Notes: generated by a model from the sequence alone, not told the origin. Positions 48,697-64,000 are shown, counted from the stretch's first letter. The stretch is 64,000 nt of DNA from Pseudomonas sp. AOB-7 (GCF_003696305.1 NZ_RFFK01000001.1:62001-126000), one strand, 5' to 3'. Numbers and translations are program-made.

Positions 48697-48799
48697 GCCC
48701 CCTGCGATGAATGACGCCCGCATAGGGCGAACATGCCCCCAGACTTGTCCACCCAATCGCCGGTGGACAAGGCTTCACCATCTCCATCCTACGAACTGG

Positions 48800-48819
48800 A
48801 TTCCCGCCTGCGCGGGAAT
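48800..48819. repeat. dRS3-like 20-bp inverted repeat
   Basis: ATTCCC-N8-GGGAAT with core GCCTGCGC, followed by GACGG, fits the dispersed 'attcccgc..gcgggaatgacg' element seen in Neisseria (dRS3) and other proteobacteria. It lies between the tad regulator and ligA, 19 bp before repeat copy B. Confidence 0.8.
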
Positions 48820-48837
48820 GACGGTTGTTTCAGATCG

Positions 48838-48893
48838 TAGCCTGGGGGGAGTGGGGAGGCCGCCCCGGATTACGCCTTCGGCCAATCCAGGTT
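48838..48893 (-). repeat. palindrome-ended repeat, copy B (right of tad locus)
   Basis: Inverted copy of the element at 34171-34237. Its reverse strand reads CCTGGATTGGCCGAAGGCGT and continues to the shared CCCCCCAGGCTA end, but is about 10 bp shorter in the middle. It lies 142 bp after the AraC-type regulator and 10 bp before the ligA stop codon. Confidence 0.85.
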
Positions 48894-48902
48894 CCTAAAA
48901 AA

Positions 48903-52230
<3,328 letters not shown>

Positions 52231-52433
52231 GAAATACCTAACCCCTAAAAATTCTGGTGAAGAAAGATCCAGTCAAACGGACCCTGACTCGACTATAAAC
52301 GCGGCGCCAACTCCATGTTCTATCTGACGTTTTCCGCGTGTAACAAAAGTGGGCAATAAGCTAGCACGACGAAAGGCAACTTTACACCGGCACCCACATG
52401 GAGTTTTGCCTGTGTTCAGCCAGCCCGGCAACA

Positions 52434-55922
<3,489 letters not shown>

Positions 55923-55928
55923 CGGGGC

Positions 55929-56588
55929 TTAGCGCTCGGCCAGGGTCGCCAGCACCAGCTGGCAGTTGTGCTGACCGTAAGCCAGCAGCACCTCGCGGGC
56001 GCGGCCGTGGTCGCGGGCGATGATCGCCTGCAGCAGGCTGGCGAAGGTATTCATGAACTGGCCCATCTCGCCTTTGCGCCGCTCCAGCGCCAGGTGATAG
56101 GTGCGGCTGATGGCTGGCAGCAGGTTCTCCAGGGTTTCCTGCAGGTAGGGGTTGTCGGCGAAGGGAAAGGCGGCGCGCATCACGTCGAAGCTGTTCTCGA
56201 CGAAGGCGCCGATATCGCCGCGCTGCAGGCTGTCCAGCAGGCGCTGCTGAATGTCGACGAAGGGTGCCAGATCGCTTTCCGCCTGCCAGCGCTCGATCAC
56301 CGCGCGGGCCAGCAGGATATACAGCTCGATCACCAGGCCGTAGAGGCTCTGCACCTTGTGCGGGGTCAGTTCGGTGACCTGGGCGCCGCGACGCGGCAGG
56401 ATCACGATCAGGTGGCGACGCTCGAGAATCAGCAGCGCCTCGCGCACCGATCCGCGGCTGACGTTGAGCGCCTGGGTGACCTTCTGCTCCTGGATGCGCT
56501 CGCGCTCCTTGAGCTCGCCGCGAATGATGCGTTCGGCCAGGTAGTGGGCAATTTGCTCGGCGAGGCTGTCCGGGGCCTTGAACGTCAT
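55929..56588 (-). CDS. GntR/FadR-subfamily transcriptional regulator
   Basis: A 219-residue regulator. The N-terminal GntR winged helix is at about 8-75 (LKERERIQEQKVTQALNVSR, GSVREALLILERRHLIVILP), and the C-terminal helical FCD ligand domain at about 85-210. The ATG at 56588 starts MTFKAPDSLAEQIAHYLAER. Its stop is 7 bp upstream of the smc start, so it may be co-transcribed with smc. It is divergent from alkB2, and a TNGTNNNACNA-type operator sits at the alkB2 promoter. From memory it is PA1526-like. The ligand may be a fatty or hydroxy acid. Confidence 0.9.
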   Translation of the reverse strand: MTFKAPDSLAEQIAHYLAERIIRGELKERERIQEQKVTQALNVSRGSVREALLILERRHLIVILPRRGAQVTELTPHKVQSLYGLVIELYILLARAVIERWQAESDLAPFVDIQQRLLDSLQRGDIGAFVENSFDVMRAAFPFADNPYLQETLENLLPAISRTYHLALERRKGEMGQFMNTFASLLQAIIARDHGRAREVLLAYGQHNCQLVLATLAER

Positions 56589-56679
56589 GACATTCCTTAT
56601 TTGCGTCGATCCAGGGGCAGGCGGTCGAGTCTGAGAGCCCCGCCATTGCTGGGCGGCGGCGGAAAATCGAGCGGCGAGT

Positions 56680-56696
56680 GTAACACAGGGTGTTAC
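56680..56696. promoter_or_regulatory. 17-bp perfect inverted repeat in the GntR/alkB2 divergent region
   Basis: GTAACAC-AGG-GTGTTAC has perfect 7-bp arms with a three-base spacer, 92 bp upstream of the GntR gene and 125 bp upstream of alkB2. It does not fit the FadR-type consensus, so another regulator may bind it. Confidence 0.5.
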
Positions 56697-56766
56697 CGGG
56701 CCAAGCGCCCCGGCGGGCGGCTTTCTGATCTAAAGGTGGGCCCCGGACGGCTGGCCTCGAAAACAG

Positions 56767-56781
56767 ATTGTCCTACAATCC
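56767..56781. promoter_or_regulatory. predicted FadR-type operator overlapping the alkB2 -10 region
   Basis: GATTGTCCTACAATC is a perfect palindrome with a three-base centre. It matches the FadR-subfamily consensus TNGTNNNACNA exactly (TTGTCCTACAA). TACAAT inside it is a good -10 hexamer for alkB2, so binding would block transcription. The -35 is weak. Confidence 0.7.
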
Positions 56782-56820
56782 GACATCAGTACCCACCACG
56801 ATAACAAGCCGGAGCCGCCC

Positions 56821-57960
56821 ATGTTCGAACGCCTGCCCTCCCCCTGGATGATCGCCCTGAAGAAGGTCGGCTACTGGATCTGGCTGGTGCCGGTGCTCGG
56901 CATTCCGCTCAGCTACTACTGGTCGCTGGGCAGCGCCCACGCCGACGCCTGGGCCTGGCTGGTGATCACCGTGGTGTTCGGGGTGATTCCGCTGCTGGAT
57001 TTCGTGGTCGGCCGCGACCCGGCCAACCCGGAGGAAAGCAGCGAGGTGCCGGCCCTGGAAGCCCAGGGCTACTACCGCCTGCTGAGCCTGGCCACGGTAC
57101 CGCTGCTGCTGGCCATGCTGCTCTGGAGCGGCTGGGTGTTCGTCAACTACCAGGCCTGGAGCTGGCTCGGCCAGCTCGGCTGGGTGCTGTCGGTAGGCAC
57201 GGTGATGGGCGCCATCGGCATCACCGTGGCGCACGAGCTGATCCACAAGGATCCGCAGCTGGAACAACGCGCCGGCGGCCTGTTGCTGGCCGCGGTGTGC
57301 TACGCCGGCTTCAAGGTGGAGCACGTACGCGGCCATCACGTGCACGTCTCCACCCCCGAGGACGCCTCCTCCTCGCGCTTCGGCCAGAGCCTGTACGCCT
57401 TCCTGCCGCACGCCTACAAGCACAACTTCCTCAACGCCTGGAAGCTGGAGGCCGAGCGCCTCAAACGTCGCGGCCTGCCGGCCCTGCACTGGCGCAACGA
57501 GCTGATCTGGTGGTACGCCATCAGCGCCCTGTTCCTGCTCGGCTTCGCCCTGACCCTGGGCTGGCTCGGCGCGCTGTTCTTCCTCGGCCAGGCGGTCATG
57601 GCCTTCACCCTGCTGGAGGTAGTCAACTACGTCGAGCACTACGGCCTGCACCGGCGCAAACTGGACAACGGCCGCTACGAGCGCACCAACCCGCACCACT
57701 CGTGGAACAGCAACTTCCTGCTGACCAACCTGTTCCTCTTCCACCTGCAGCGCCATTCCGACCACCACGCCTACGCCAAGCGTCGCTACCAGGTGCTGCG
57801 CCACTTCGACGACAGCCCGCAACTGCCCAACGGTTATGCCGGGATGATCGTCCTGGCGCTGATTCCACCGCTGTGGCGCGCGGTGATGGACCCCAGGGTG
57901 CGCGCCTACTACGCCGGCGAGGAGCACCAGCTGAGCCAGTCGCAGCTGGCCCAGCCCTAG
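56821..57960 (+). CDS. alkB2: alkane 1-monooxygenase
   Basis: A 379-residue integral-membrane non-haem di-iron hydroxylase of medium- to long-chain alkanes. Six hydrophobic segments are visible. The histidine boxes are complete: HELIHK (His138, His142), EHVRGHH (His168, His172, His173), the AlkB motif NYVEHYGLHR, and LQRHSDHHAYAKRRYQ. No rubredoxin is fused or adjacent, so electrons come from elsewhere. It is next to the GntR-smc-zipA-ligA block, the position of PA1525 (alkB2) in P. aeruginosa. A dispersed repeat follows. Confidence 0.95.
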   Translation: MFERLPSPWMIALKKVGYWIWLVPVLGIPLSYYWSLGSAHADAWAWLVITVVFGVIPLLDFVVGRDPANPEESSEVPALEAQGYYRLLSLATVPLLLAMLLWSGWVFVNYQAWSWLGQLGWVLSVGTVMGAIGITVAHELIHKDPQLEQRAGGLLLAAVCYAGFKVEHVRGHHVHVSTPEDASSSRFGQSLYAFLPHAYKHNFLNAWKLEAERLKRRGLPALHWRNELIWWYAISALFLLGFALTLGWLGALFFLGQAVMAFTLLEVVNYVEHYGLHRRKLDNGRYERTNPHHSWNSNFLLTNLFLFHLQRHSDHHAYAKRRYQVLRHFDDSPQLPNGYAGMIVLALIPPLWRAVMDPRVRAYYAGEEHQLSQSQLAQP

Positions 57961-57982
57961 CCGGCGAAGGCCTGGCAACCTG

Positions 57983-58129
57983 CTAGCAGGCTGTTGAGAA
58001 ACTACCTGCGTTGCCATCGCGGCGTTAAAAACAGGCTCAAAATGCTCATTTACAGCTCGTAAACTCCGCTTTTTCGCCTGTTTTTTCCTTGCGCTGGCTG
58101 CCTCGCCTACGTTTTCAACGGCCTGCTAG
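57983..58129. repeat. 147-bp dispersed repeat with terminal inverted repeats
   Basis: The ends CTAGCAGGCTGTTGAGAA (57983-58000) and TTTTCAACGGCCTGCTAG (58112-58129) are inverted repeats with two mismatches. An inner AAAACAGGC/GCCTGTTTT pair allows a long hairpin. The sequence resembles a common Pseudomonas intergenic repeat (from memory). The stop codon of the next gene lies inside its right end. Confidence 0.85.
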
Positions 58130-58776
58130 TGCGCCGCCGGCTCCTGCAGCTCGGCGGCGCCCTTGAAGAACACCAGCATCAACGCCACGCCGGCGCCGAG
58201 CAGCGGCAGCACGGCCACCAGCATCAGCAGCACGCTGACCAGCATCAGGCCGCCGACCAGGTCGAGCCAGGCCATCACCCGCAGCGCCGGATAGGGGTAG
58301 TCGACCTTGAGCAGGCGCACGCCGAGCCAGGCGGTGCAGGCGCCCATCAGGCAGAGCACGCCGATATAGCTCGCGGTCGGCCAATCCAGGGCGGCGAACA
58401 GGCGCTCGCCGAACAGAGCATCGAGCGCCTCCAGCAGCAGGGTCACCGCCACCAGCGCCCAGATCGGCACGCCCAGCCCCCTGGCGGCGAAACGCGCCTC
58501 GGCGAAGGCCTTGAACCGCAGCAGCAGGTAGCAGCCGAGCAGCACCAGCGCCAGGTTCAGCCAGTCGGTGTAGGCCAGCAGCAGCTGCGCCTCGCCCTCC
58601 TCCAGCAGGCCGCTGGCCACCAGCAAGCCAAACATCAGGGCGTTGGTCAGCACCAAGACCAGCGCCAGCCAGCCGAGCACCTGCAGCTGGCGCGCGCTCC
58701 AGCCCTGCAGGCGGGGGGTGCGTGTCGCGTCGAGCAGGTCCGCCTGCGGCGCGCTATAGGGGTTGTCCGGTTGCAT
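58126..58776 (-). CDS. multi-span membrane protein, hypothetical
   Basis: A 216-residue membrane protein, MQPDNPYSAPQADLLDATRT, with a Pro/Tyr N-terminus of the 'NPY.AP.A' type often seen before small membrane domains. Five or six hydrophobic helices follow (LGWLALVLVLTNALMFGLLV, LALVLLGCYLLL, VPIWALVAVTLLLEAL, LDLVGGLMLVSVLLML and others). No catalytic motif or family is recognised. Its TAG stop is provided by the end of the 147-bp repeat, so the C-terminus (ELQEPAAH) may be shortened or altered relative to homologues. Confidence 0.8.
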   Translation of the reverse strand: MQPDNPYSAPQADLLDATRTPRLQGWSARQLQVLGWLALVLVLTNALMFGLLVASGLLEEGEAQLLLAYTDWLNLALVLLGCYLLLRFKAFAEARFAARGLGVPIWALVAVTLLLEALDALFGERLFAALDWPTASYIGVLCLMGACTAWLGVRLLKVDYPYPALRVMAWLDLVGGLMLVSVLLMLVAVLPLLGAGVALMLVFFKGAAELQEPAAH

Positions 58777-58921
58777 CGGGCCTGTCCTGATCCGGGAAAA
58801 CCCCGAGGCTAACCAGGCGCGCGGCGCTTGACCAGACTGTACGGTTCAACCCGCAGGTGGCTGTACCGCGACGCCGCCCCGGCGGCGCCATAGGCTGATG
58901 GCCTGTCACCGGAGAACCCCC

Positions 58922-59533
58922 ATGACCGCCGAACTCTTGCTCGCCTTCGTCGCCTTCGCCTTCGTCACCTCGGTCACGCCTGGGCCCAACAACATGATGC
59001 TGCTCGCCTCCGGGGTGAATTTCGGCGTGCGCCGCAGCATCCCGCACATGCTCGGCATCAGCCTGGGCTTCATGCTGCTGGTGGCTTCGGTGGGGCTGGG
59101 GCTGGGCCAGCTGTTCGAACGCCTGCCGGTGCTGCACCAGGTGCTGCGCTACGTCGGCGCCGCCTATCTGCTCTACCTGGCCTGGAAGATCGCCCAGGCC
59201 GGCGCGCCGCAGGGCAGCGCCCGGCCGGCGGCCAAGCCCTTCACCTTCCTCCAGGCGGCGGCCTTCCAGTGGGTCAACCCCAAGGCCTGGATCATGGCCA
59301 TCGGCGCCATCACCACCTACACGCCGCAGGACGGCTTCGTCAGCAACGTGTTGCTGATCGCCGCGCTGTTCGCTCTGGTCAACTGCCCCAGCGTCGGCCT
59401 GTGGACCGTGGCCGGCAGCCTGCTGCGCAGCTGGCTGGACAATCCGCGTGCGCTGCGCGCCTTCAATATCGGCATGGCGTTACTCTTGGTCGCCTCGCTC
59501 TACCCCATACTCGTCGACACGGGACTGTTCTGA
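58922..59533 (+). CDS. LysE/RhtB-family amino-acid exporter
   Basis: A 203-residue six-helix exporter. The LysE-family N-terminus FVTSVTPGPNNMMLLASGVN, FGVRRSIPHMLGISLGFML and the LYLAWKIAQAG and FQWVNPKAWIMAIGAI motifs are typical. The ATG at 58922 follows GGAGAA. Its stop overlaps the start of the BenE gene (TGATG), so the two form an operon. Substrate unknown; relatives export threonine, homoserine lactones, cysteine or other amino acids. Confidence 0.92.
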   Translation: MTAELLLAFVAFAFVTSVTPGPNNMMLLASGVNFGVRRSIPHMLGISLGFMLLVASVGLGLGQLFERLPVLHQVLRYVGAAYLLYLAWKIAQAGAPQGSARPAAKPFTFLQAAAFQWVNPKAWIMAIGAITTYTPQDGFVSNVLLIAALFALVNCPSVGLWTVAGSLLRSWLDNPRALRAFNIGMALLLVASLYPILVDTGLF

Positions 59534-60723
59534 TGCAAGACGCCGCCCCCGCCCGCCTGCGCCCGCTGGCGGACACCTCCACCTCGGCCGTGGTCGCTGG
59601 CTTCATCGCCATGCTCACCGGCTACACCAGCTCGCTGGTGCTGATGTTCCAGGCCGGCCAGGCCGCCGGCCTGAGCAGCGGGCAGATTTCCTCGTGGATC
59701 TGGGCGCTGTCGATCGGCATGGCGCTGTGCTGCATCGTGCTGTCGCTGCGCTACCGCGCGCCGGTGATGATCGCCTGGTCCACCCCCGGCGCGGCGCTGC
59801 TGATCACCAGCCTGCCGCAGGTGTCCTACGGCGAGGCCATCGGCGCCTATATCCTGGCTTCGGGGCTGATCGTGCTGATCGGCCTGACCGGCACCTTCGA
59901 CCGCCTGATGCGGCGTATCCCCGCCTCCATCGCCGCCGCCCTGCTGGCCGGCGTGCTGTTCAAGATCGGCCTGGAAATCTGCGTGGCCGCCGAGCAGCAA
60001 CCGCTGCTGGTGGTCGCCATGCTGCTCGCCTACCTGCTTGGCAAGCGCCTGTGGCCGCGCTACGCGGTGCTCGCCGCGCTGATCGTCGGCAGCCTGCTGG
60101 CCGGGGTCTTCGGCCTGCTGGATTTCAGCGGCTTCCAGCTGCAGCTGGCTACGCCAGAGTGGACCACGCCGAGCTTCTCCCTGGCCGCCGCCATCAGCAT
60201 CGGCATTCCGCTGTTCATCGTCGCCATGGCCTCGCAGAACCTGCCGGGCATGGCCGTGCTGCGCGCCAACGGCTACGAGGTGCCGGCCTCGCCGCTGCTG
60301 ACCAGCACCGGCCTGGTGTCGATCCTGATGGCGCCGTTCGGCAGCCACGGCATCCATATGGCGGCGATCAGCGCAGCGATCTGCGCCGGCCCGGAAGCCC
60401 ACGAGGACCCGCGCAAGCGCTACACCGCGGCGGTCTGGTGCGGGGTGTTCTACGGCATCGCCGGGATCTTCGGCGCCACTCTGGCGGCGCTGTTCGCCGC
60501 GCTGCCGGCGGCGCTGATCCTGTCCATCGCCGCGCTGGCGCTGTTCGCCTCGATCATCGGCGGCCTGACCCAGGCCATGAGCGAGCCCAACGAGCGCGAG
60601 GCGGCGCTGATCACCTTCCTGGTCACCGCCTCGGGCATGAGCCTGCTCGGCGTCGGCTCGGCGTTCTGGGGCATAGTCGCCGGCCTGCTGACCCTGGCGA
60701 TTCTCAACGCCGGCAAGCGTTGA
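59533..60723 (+). CDS. BenE-family benzoate/proton symporter
   Basis: A 396-residue transporter with about twelve helices. The BenE-type motifs are STSAVVAGFIAMLTGYTSSL, IAWSTPGAALLITSLPQVSY, MASQNLPGMAVLRANGYEVP and FGSHGIHMAAISAAICAGPE. No benzoate-degradation genes are visible, so benzoate is not assured as substrate. The ATG at 59533 overlaps the LysE gene stop. A 77-bp stem-loop repeat follows at the convergence with the BASS transporter gene. Confidence 0.92.
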   Translation: MQDAAPARLRPLADTSTSAVVAGFIAMLTGYTSSLVLMFQAGQAAGLSSGQISSWIWALSIGMALCCIVLSLRYRAPVMIAWSTPGAALLITSLPQVSYGEAIGAYILASGLIVLIGLTGTFDRLMRRIPASIAAALLAGVLFKIGLEICVAAEQQPLLVVAMLLAYLLGKRLWPRYAVLAALIVGSLLAGVFGLLDFSGFQLQLATPEWTTPSFSLAAAISIGIPLFIVAMASQNLPGMAVLRANGYEVPASPLLTSTGLVSILMAPFGSHGIHMAAISAAICAGPEAHEDPRKRYTAAVWCGVFYGIAGIFGATLAALFAALPAALILSIAALALFASIIGGLTQAMSEPNEREAALITFLVTASGMSLLGVGSAFWGIVAGLLTLAILNAGKR

Positions 60724-60728
60724 GGTCG

Positions 60729-60805
60729 CGTAGGGTGGATGACGCTCTTTTCATCCACCCTTGGCGTCAGACGTGGTGGATGGATGAAGCGCCATCCACC
60801 CTACG
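60729..60805. repeat. 77-bp stem-loop repeat between convergent genes, second copy
   Basis: The same element as 28404-28479 but inverted: ends CGTAGGGTGGATG and CATCCACCCTACG, with inner TTCATCCACC and GGTGGATGGATGAA arms. It starts 5 bp after the BenE gene stop and ends 2 bp before the stop codon of the opposing BASS gene. Confidence 0.88.
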
Positions 60806-60807
60806 CA

Positions 60808-61710
60808 CTACGCCCGCTCCCCCGGCGCCACCGGCCCTGTCAGCTCGGCGCCGTGCACGCGGTTGACCCACAGGCCGAACAGCGCCGCGGTGATGAACAT
60901 GATCAGGCTGTAGATGGCCGCCGGAATGGCCATGGTCGGGTTGTTCAGCAGCGCCGGGCTGAGCGCCAGGGCGATGGCCAGGGTGCCGTTGTGGATGCCG
61001 ATCTCCATGGCGATGGCGATCGCCTGGCGCAGGTTGAGCTTGAGCAGGCGCGGCACACAGTAGCCCACTGCCATGCTCAGCAGGTTGAAGGCCAGCGCCG
61101 CGCCGCCCACCGCCGGGGCGTAGTCGACGAAGGTGCGCCAGTCCTTGGCCACCGCCAGCAGGATGATCAGCAGCAGGAACAGCGCCGAGACGATCTTCAC
61201 CGGTTTCTGCATGCGCTCGGCGAAACCGGGGAAGCGGCTGCGCAGCCACATGCCGATGGCCACCGGACCGAGGACGATGGCGAACACCTGCACCACCTTG
61301 GCGAACTGCAGCGGGATGGCCTGCTCGGCGGTCATGAAATAGGCCAGCGACAGGTTGACGATCAGCGGCATGGTGAGGATCGCCACCACCGAGTTGACCG
61401 CGGTCAGGGTGATGTTCAGCGCCACGTCGCCATGCGCCAGGTGGCTGTAGAGGTTGGCCGTGGTGCCGCCCGGCGAGGCGGCCAGCAGCATCAGCCCCAC
61501 CGCCAGCGCCGGCGCCAGGCCGAAGGCCTTGGCCAGGAAGAAGCAGGCCAGCGGCAACAGCAGCAGCTGGCAGGCCAGGCCGATCAGCACGGGTTTGGGG
61601 AATTTCGCCACCCGGGCGAAGTCCGCCAGGCTCAGCGACAAGCCGAGACCGAGCATGATGATGCCCAGGGCGGCGGGGAGAAACAGCGTCAGCAGGGGAT
61701 CGGCGGTCAT
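60808..61710 (-). CDS. bile acid:sodium symporter (BASS) family transporter
   Basis: A 300-residue membrane protein of the BASS/SBF family, about nine or ten helices. N-terminal PAALGIIMLGLGLSLSLADF, the sodium-site signature LMLLAASPGGTTANLYSHLA, and the repeat partner AIAMEIGIHNGTLAIALALS, which has the crossed-helix Glu and Asn residues, are clear. Bacterial members carry organic acids such as pantoate or bile-acid-like compounds; this substrate is unknown. It is divergently spaced from the SDR gene upstream (116 bp) and convergent with BenE. Confidence 0.92.
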   Translation of the reverse strand: MTADPLLTLFLPAALGIIMLGLGLSLSLADFARVAKFPKPVLIGLACQLLLLPLACFFLAKAFGLAPALAVGLMLLAASPGGTTANLYSHLAHGDVALNITLTAVNSVVAILTMPLIVNLSLAYFMTAEQAIPLQFAKVVQVFAIVLGPVAIGMWLRSRFPGFAERMQKPVKIVSALFLLLIILLAVAKDWRTFVDYAPAVGGAALAFNLLSMAVGYCVPRLLKLNLRQAIAIAMEIGIHNGTLAIALALSPALLNNPTMAIPAAIYSLIMFITAALFGLWVNRVHGAELTGPVAPGERA

Positions 61711-61826
61711 CAGGGTTATCGCTCCGGTTGAACCTGGCAGGATTTTGCGCAGTCAGGGCCACCCAACGCAGTGGCCCTGCGAGCCAACGATAGCCCAGGG
61801 GCGTCGCCAAACGCCGAGTTAGAGGC

Positions 61827-62588
<762 letters not shown>

Positions 62589-62688
62589 ATCTGCTTCCTC
62601 GCAGCGATTGAAAGTCGCGACGAGTCTAGCCAGCGCGCCGGGCGGCGAGCAGCACTATCAGGCTTTGGAGTGCAGGATCATGCAGGGA

Positions 62689-62718
62689 ACTGATAAAGGC
62701 CCGCGGGCCTTTATCAGT
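62689..62718 (-). terminator. intrinsic terminator of pyrF
   Basis: A perfect 30-bp palindrome (arms ACTGATAAAGGCCCG and CGGGCCTTTATCAGT) 21 bp after the pyrF stop on the minus strand. The GC core with TTTATCAGTT on the 3' side fits a rho-independent terminator. It separates pyrF from the downstream SDR gene. Confidence 0.75.
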
Positions 62719-62739
62719 CGGATGGATGCAGCGCCCAGA

Positions 62740-63441
62740 TCAGGCGCCGAGTTCGGCCACCACCGCAACCAGCGCCTGCGCCGGATCGGCGGCCTGGCTG
62801 ATCGGCCGGCCGATCACCAGGTAGTCGGAGCCGGCGTCCAGCGCCTGACGCGGGGTGAGGATGCGTTTCTGGTCGTCGGCGGCGCTGCCGGCCGGGCGGA
62901 TACCCGGGGTGACCAGCTGCAGGCGCGGTTGCGCGACCTTCAGCGCCTGCGCTTCCTGCGCCGAGCAGACCAGGCCGTCGAGGCCGGCTTCGGCGGCCAG
63001 GCCGGCCAGACGCAGCACCTGCTGCTGCGGCGGCAGGTCCAGGCCGATGCCGGCCAGGTCCTGCTGCTCCATGCTGGTCAGCACGGTGACGCCGATCAGC
63101 AGCGGCTTGGGCCCGCTGAGCTTGTCCAGTTCCTCGCGGCAGGCGGCCATCATGCGCAGGCCGCCGGAGCAGTGCACGTTGACCATCCACACGCCCAGCT
63201 CCGCGGCGGCCTTGACCGCCATCGCCGTGGTGTTGGGGATGTCGTGGAATTTCAGGTCGAGGAACAGCTCGAACCCCTTGGCCTGCAGCGCCTCGACCAC
63301 CTGCGGGCCGCAGCGGGTGAACAGCTCCTTGCCCACCTTGACCCGGCACAGCGCGGGGTCGAGGCGGTCGGCCAGGGCCAGGGCGGCGTCACGGCTGGGG
63401 AAGTCGAGGGCGACGATGATCGGGGTCTGGCAGGCGGGCAT
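62740..63441 (-). CDS. pyrF: orotidine-5'-phosphate decarboxylase
   Basis: A 233-residue TIM-barrel decarboxylase producing UMP. Signatures are [32 protein letters not shown], the catalytic Asp-Lys-Asp set in [29 protein letters not shown] and [17 protein letters not shown] with DYLVIGRPI at the end. The ATG at 63441 ([10 protein letters not shown]) is chosen; the frame extends upstream without conserved residues. It stands alone, with a terminator after it. Confidence 0.96.
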   Translation of the reverse strand: MPACQTPIIVALDFPSRDAALALADRLDPALCRVKVGKELFTRCGPQVVEALQAKGFELFLDLKFHDIPNTTAMAVKAAAELGVWMVNVHCSGGLRMMAACREELDKLSGPKPLLIGVTVLTSMEQQDLAGIGLDLPPQQQVLRLAGLAAEAGLDGLVCSAQEAQALKVAQPRLQLVTPGIRPAGSAADDQKRILTPRQALDAGSDYLVIGRPISQAADPAQALVAVVAELGA

Positions 63442-63633
63442 GGCGGGTCTCGGCAGGTCAAAAACGCCGCGCATTGTAGCGCAAACACAGGCCGCCGGAG
63501 CGGCGCCCCGGCATAGGCTGGATGACGCGTTGTTGATCCTCCCTTGCCGAGCCTTGGCGGATTGTGCTCATGGCCCGGATCAAGCGCAGCGCTTGGCAAC
63601 AGTCTCCCAGGTTGCATCTGAGCGGCTAGGGAC

Positions 63634-64000
63634 TCAGTCCTCTTCCGGCGTTGCCCGGTATTCACGCGCCAGGCGCTGCTGTACCTCGACCGGTACCTGC
63701 TCGTAGTGGCTGAGCGCCAGGCTGTAGCTCCCCTGCCCGGCGGTGATCGCCTTGAGCCGTCCGGCATAGCCCTCCAGCTCGGCCAGCGGAACCAGGCCGC
63801 GCACCAGCAGTTGGTCCGGGCCCAGCGAGTCGGTGCCGAGCACCTGGCCGCGGCGGCTGGTCAGGTCGGAGGTGATGTCGCCCAGGCGGCCCTGCGGCGC
63901 CACCACCTCGATGTTGACCAGCGGCTCCAGCACTATGCCACCGGCGGCCCGCAGGGCCTCGAGCATCGCCCGCCGGCCGGCGGCCTGGAAGGCCACGTCC
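63634..64000 (-). CDS. C-terminal part of an elongation factor G paralogue, cut by window edge
   Basis: The last 122 or so residues of an EF-G-type GTPase; the frame stays open to the right edge. The visible part covers EF-G domains IV-V: DVAFQAAGRRAMLEALRAAG, IVLEPLVNIEVVAPQGRLGD, TSDLTSRRGQVLGTD, VPLAELEGYAGRLKAITAGQ and GSYSLALSHYEQVP, ending ATPEED. The SLALSHYEQVP ending, rather than MEFLKYAEAP, and the absence of ribosomal-protein neighbours suggest the second EF-G (FusA2-like) of Pseudomonas. The upstream start lies outside the window. Confidence 0.88.
   Translation of the reverse strand, partial: DVAFQAAGRRAMLEALRAAGGIVLEPLVNIEVVAPQGRLGDITSDLTSRRGQVLGTDSLGPDQLLVRGLVPLAELEGYAGRLKAITAGQGSYSLALSHYEQVPVEVQQRLAREYRATPEED

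Noticed and set aside
48800..48893. Insertion-sequence ends beside the tad locus
   Set aside because: No transposase or remnant is present; the elements are short dispersed repeats.

Overview
The window is about 64 kb of high-GC, gene-dense chromosome from a gamma-proteobacterium, almost certainly Pseudomonas sensu lato. This rests on gene content and on local gene orders recalled from P. aeruginosa PAO1: sagS-ospR-gpx, acnA-aer, a hydrolase/aroC/transporter/prmB/folE block, and ligA-zipA-smc-GntR-alkB2. No tRNA, rRNA, CRISPR array, prophage or complete insertion sequence was found. Short palindromic dispersed repeats of the kind common in Pseudomonas sit in many intergenic gaps.

Layout. 1-8.2 kb: start of a gene cut by the left edge, the hybrid kinase sagS, the redox pair gpx-ospR with a palindromic operator, pdxB, a MATE pump, a DUF3080 lipoprotein, tusA and a small hypothetical gene. 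8.2-16.7 kb: rlmM, acnA, aer, an SDR-fold protein lacking the catalytic Tyr, a DinB-fold protein, a class I amidotransferase and an RraB-family protein. 17-21.2 kb: an operon for a flavin monooxygenase, an alpha/beta hydrolase and an SDR, divergent from an AraC regulator. This order matches the virS-mymA-lipR-sadH locus of Mycobacterium tuberculosis. 21.3-29.4 kb: alkA-ogt, a histidine phosphatase, a small membrane protein, an acireductone dioxygenase homologue that has lost metal ligands, an MFS transporter, aroC, an exported hydrolase, a tail-anchored GNAT-like protein and prmB. 29.5-34.0 kb: nhaD, a 44-aa membrane protein, an isochorismatase-fold protein, a small membrane protein, an Smr-domain protein, a GTP cyclohydrolase and a membrane-tethered glutaredoxin.

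34.3-48.7 kb holds a complete tad (tight adherence) locus. One long minus-strand operon runs flp, tadV, AAA+ ATPase, rcpC, rcpA, small lipoprotein, tadG, tadE, tadF-like, tadZ, tadA, tadB, tadC, tadD. A divergent AraC-type regulator with a degenerate receiver-like domain adjoins flp. The locus is bracketed by two inverted copies of one short repeat. Together these genes should build an Flp pilus: pilin and peptidase, secretin and periplasmic parts, pseudopilins, platform proteins and ATPases.

48.9-64 kb: ligA, zipA, smc, a FadR-type regulator facing alkB2 with a matching operator, a membrane protein whose stop codon lies in a repeat, LysE and BenE transporters, a BASS-family transporter, an SDR, pyrF, and the C-terminus of an EF-G paralogue cut by the right edge.
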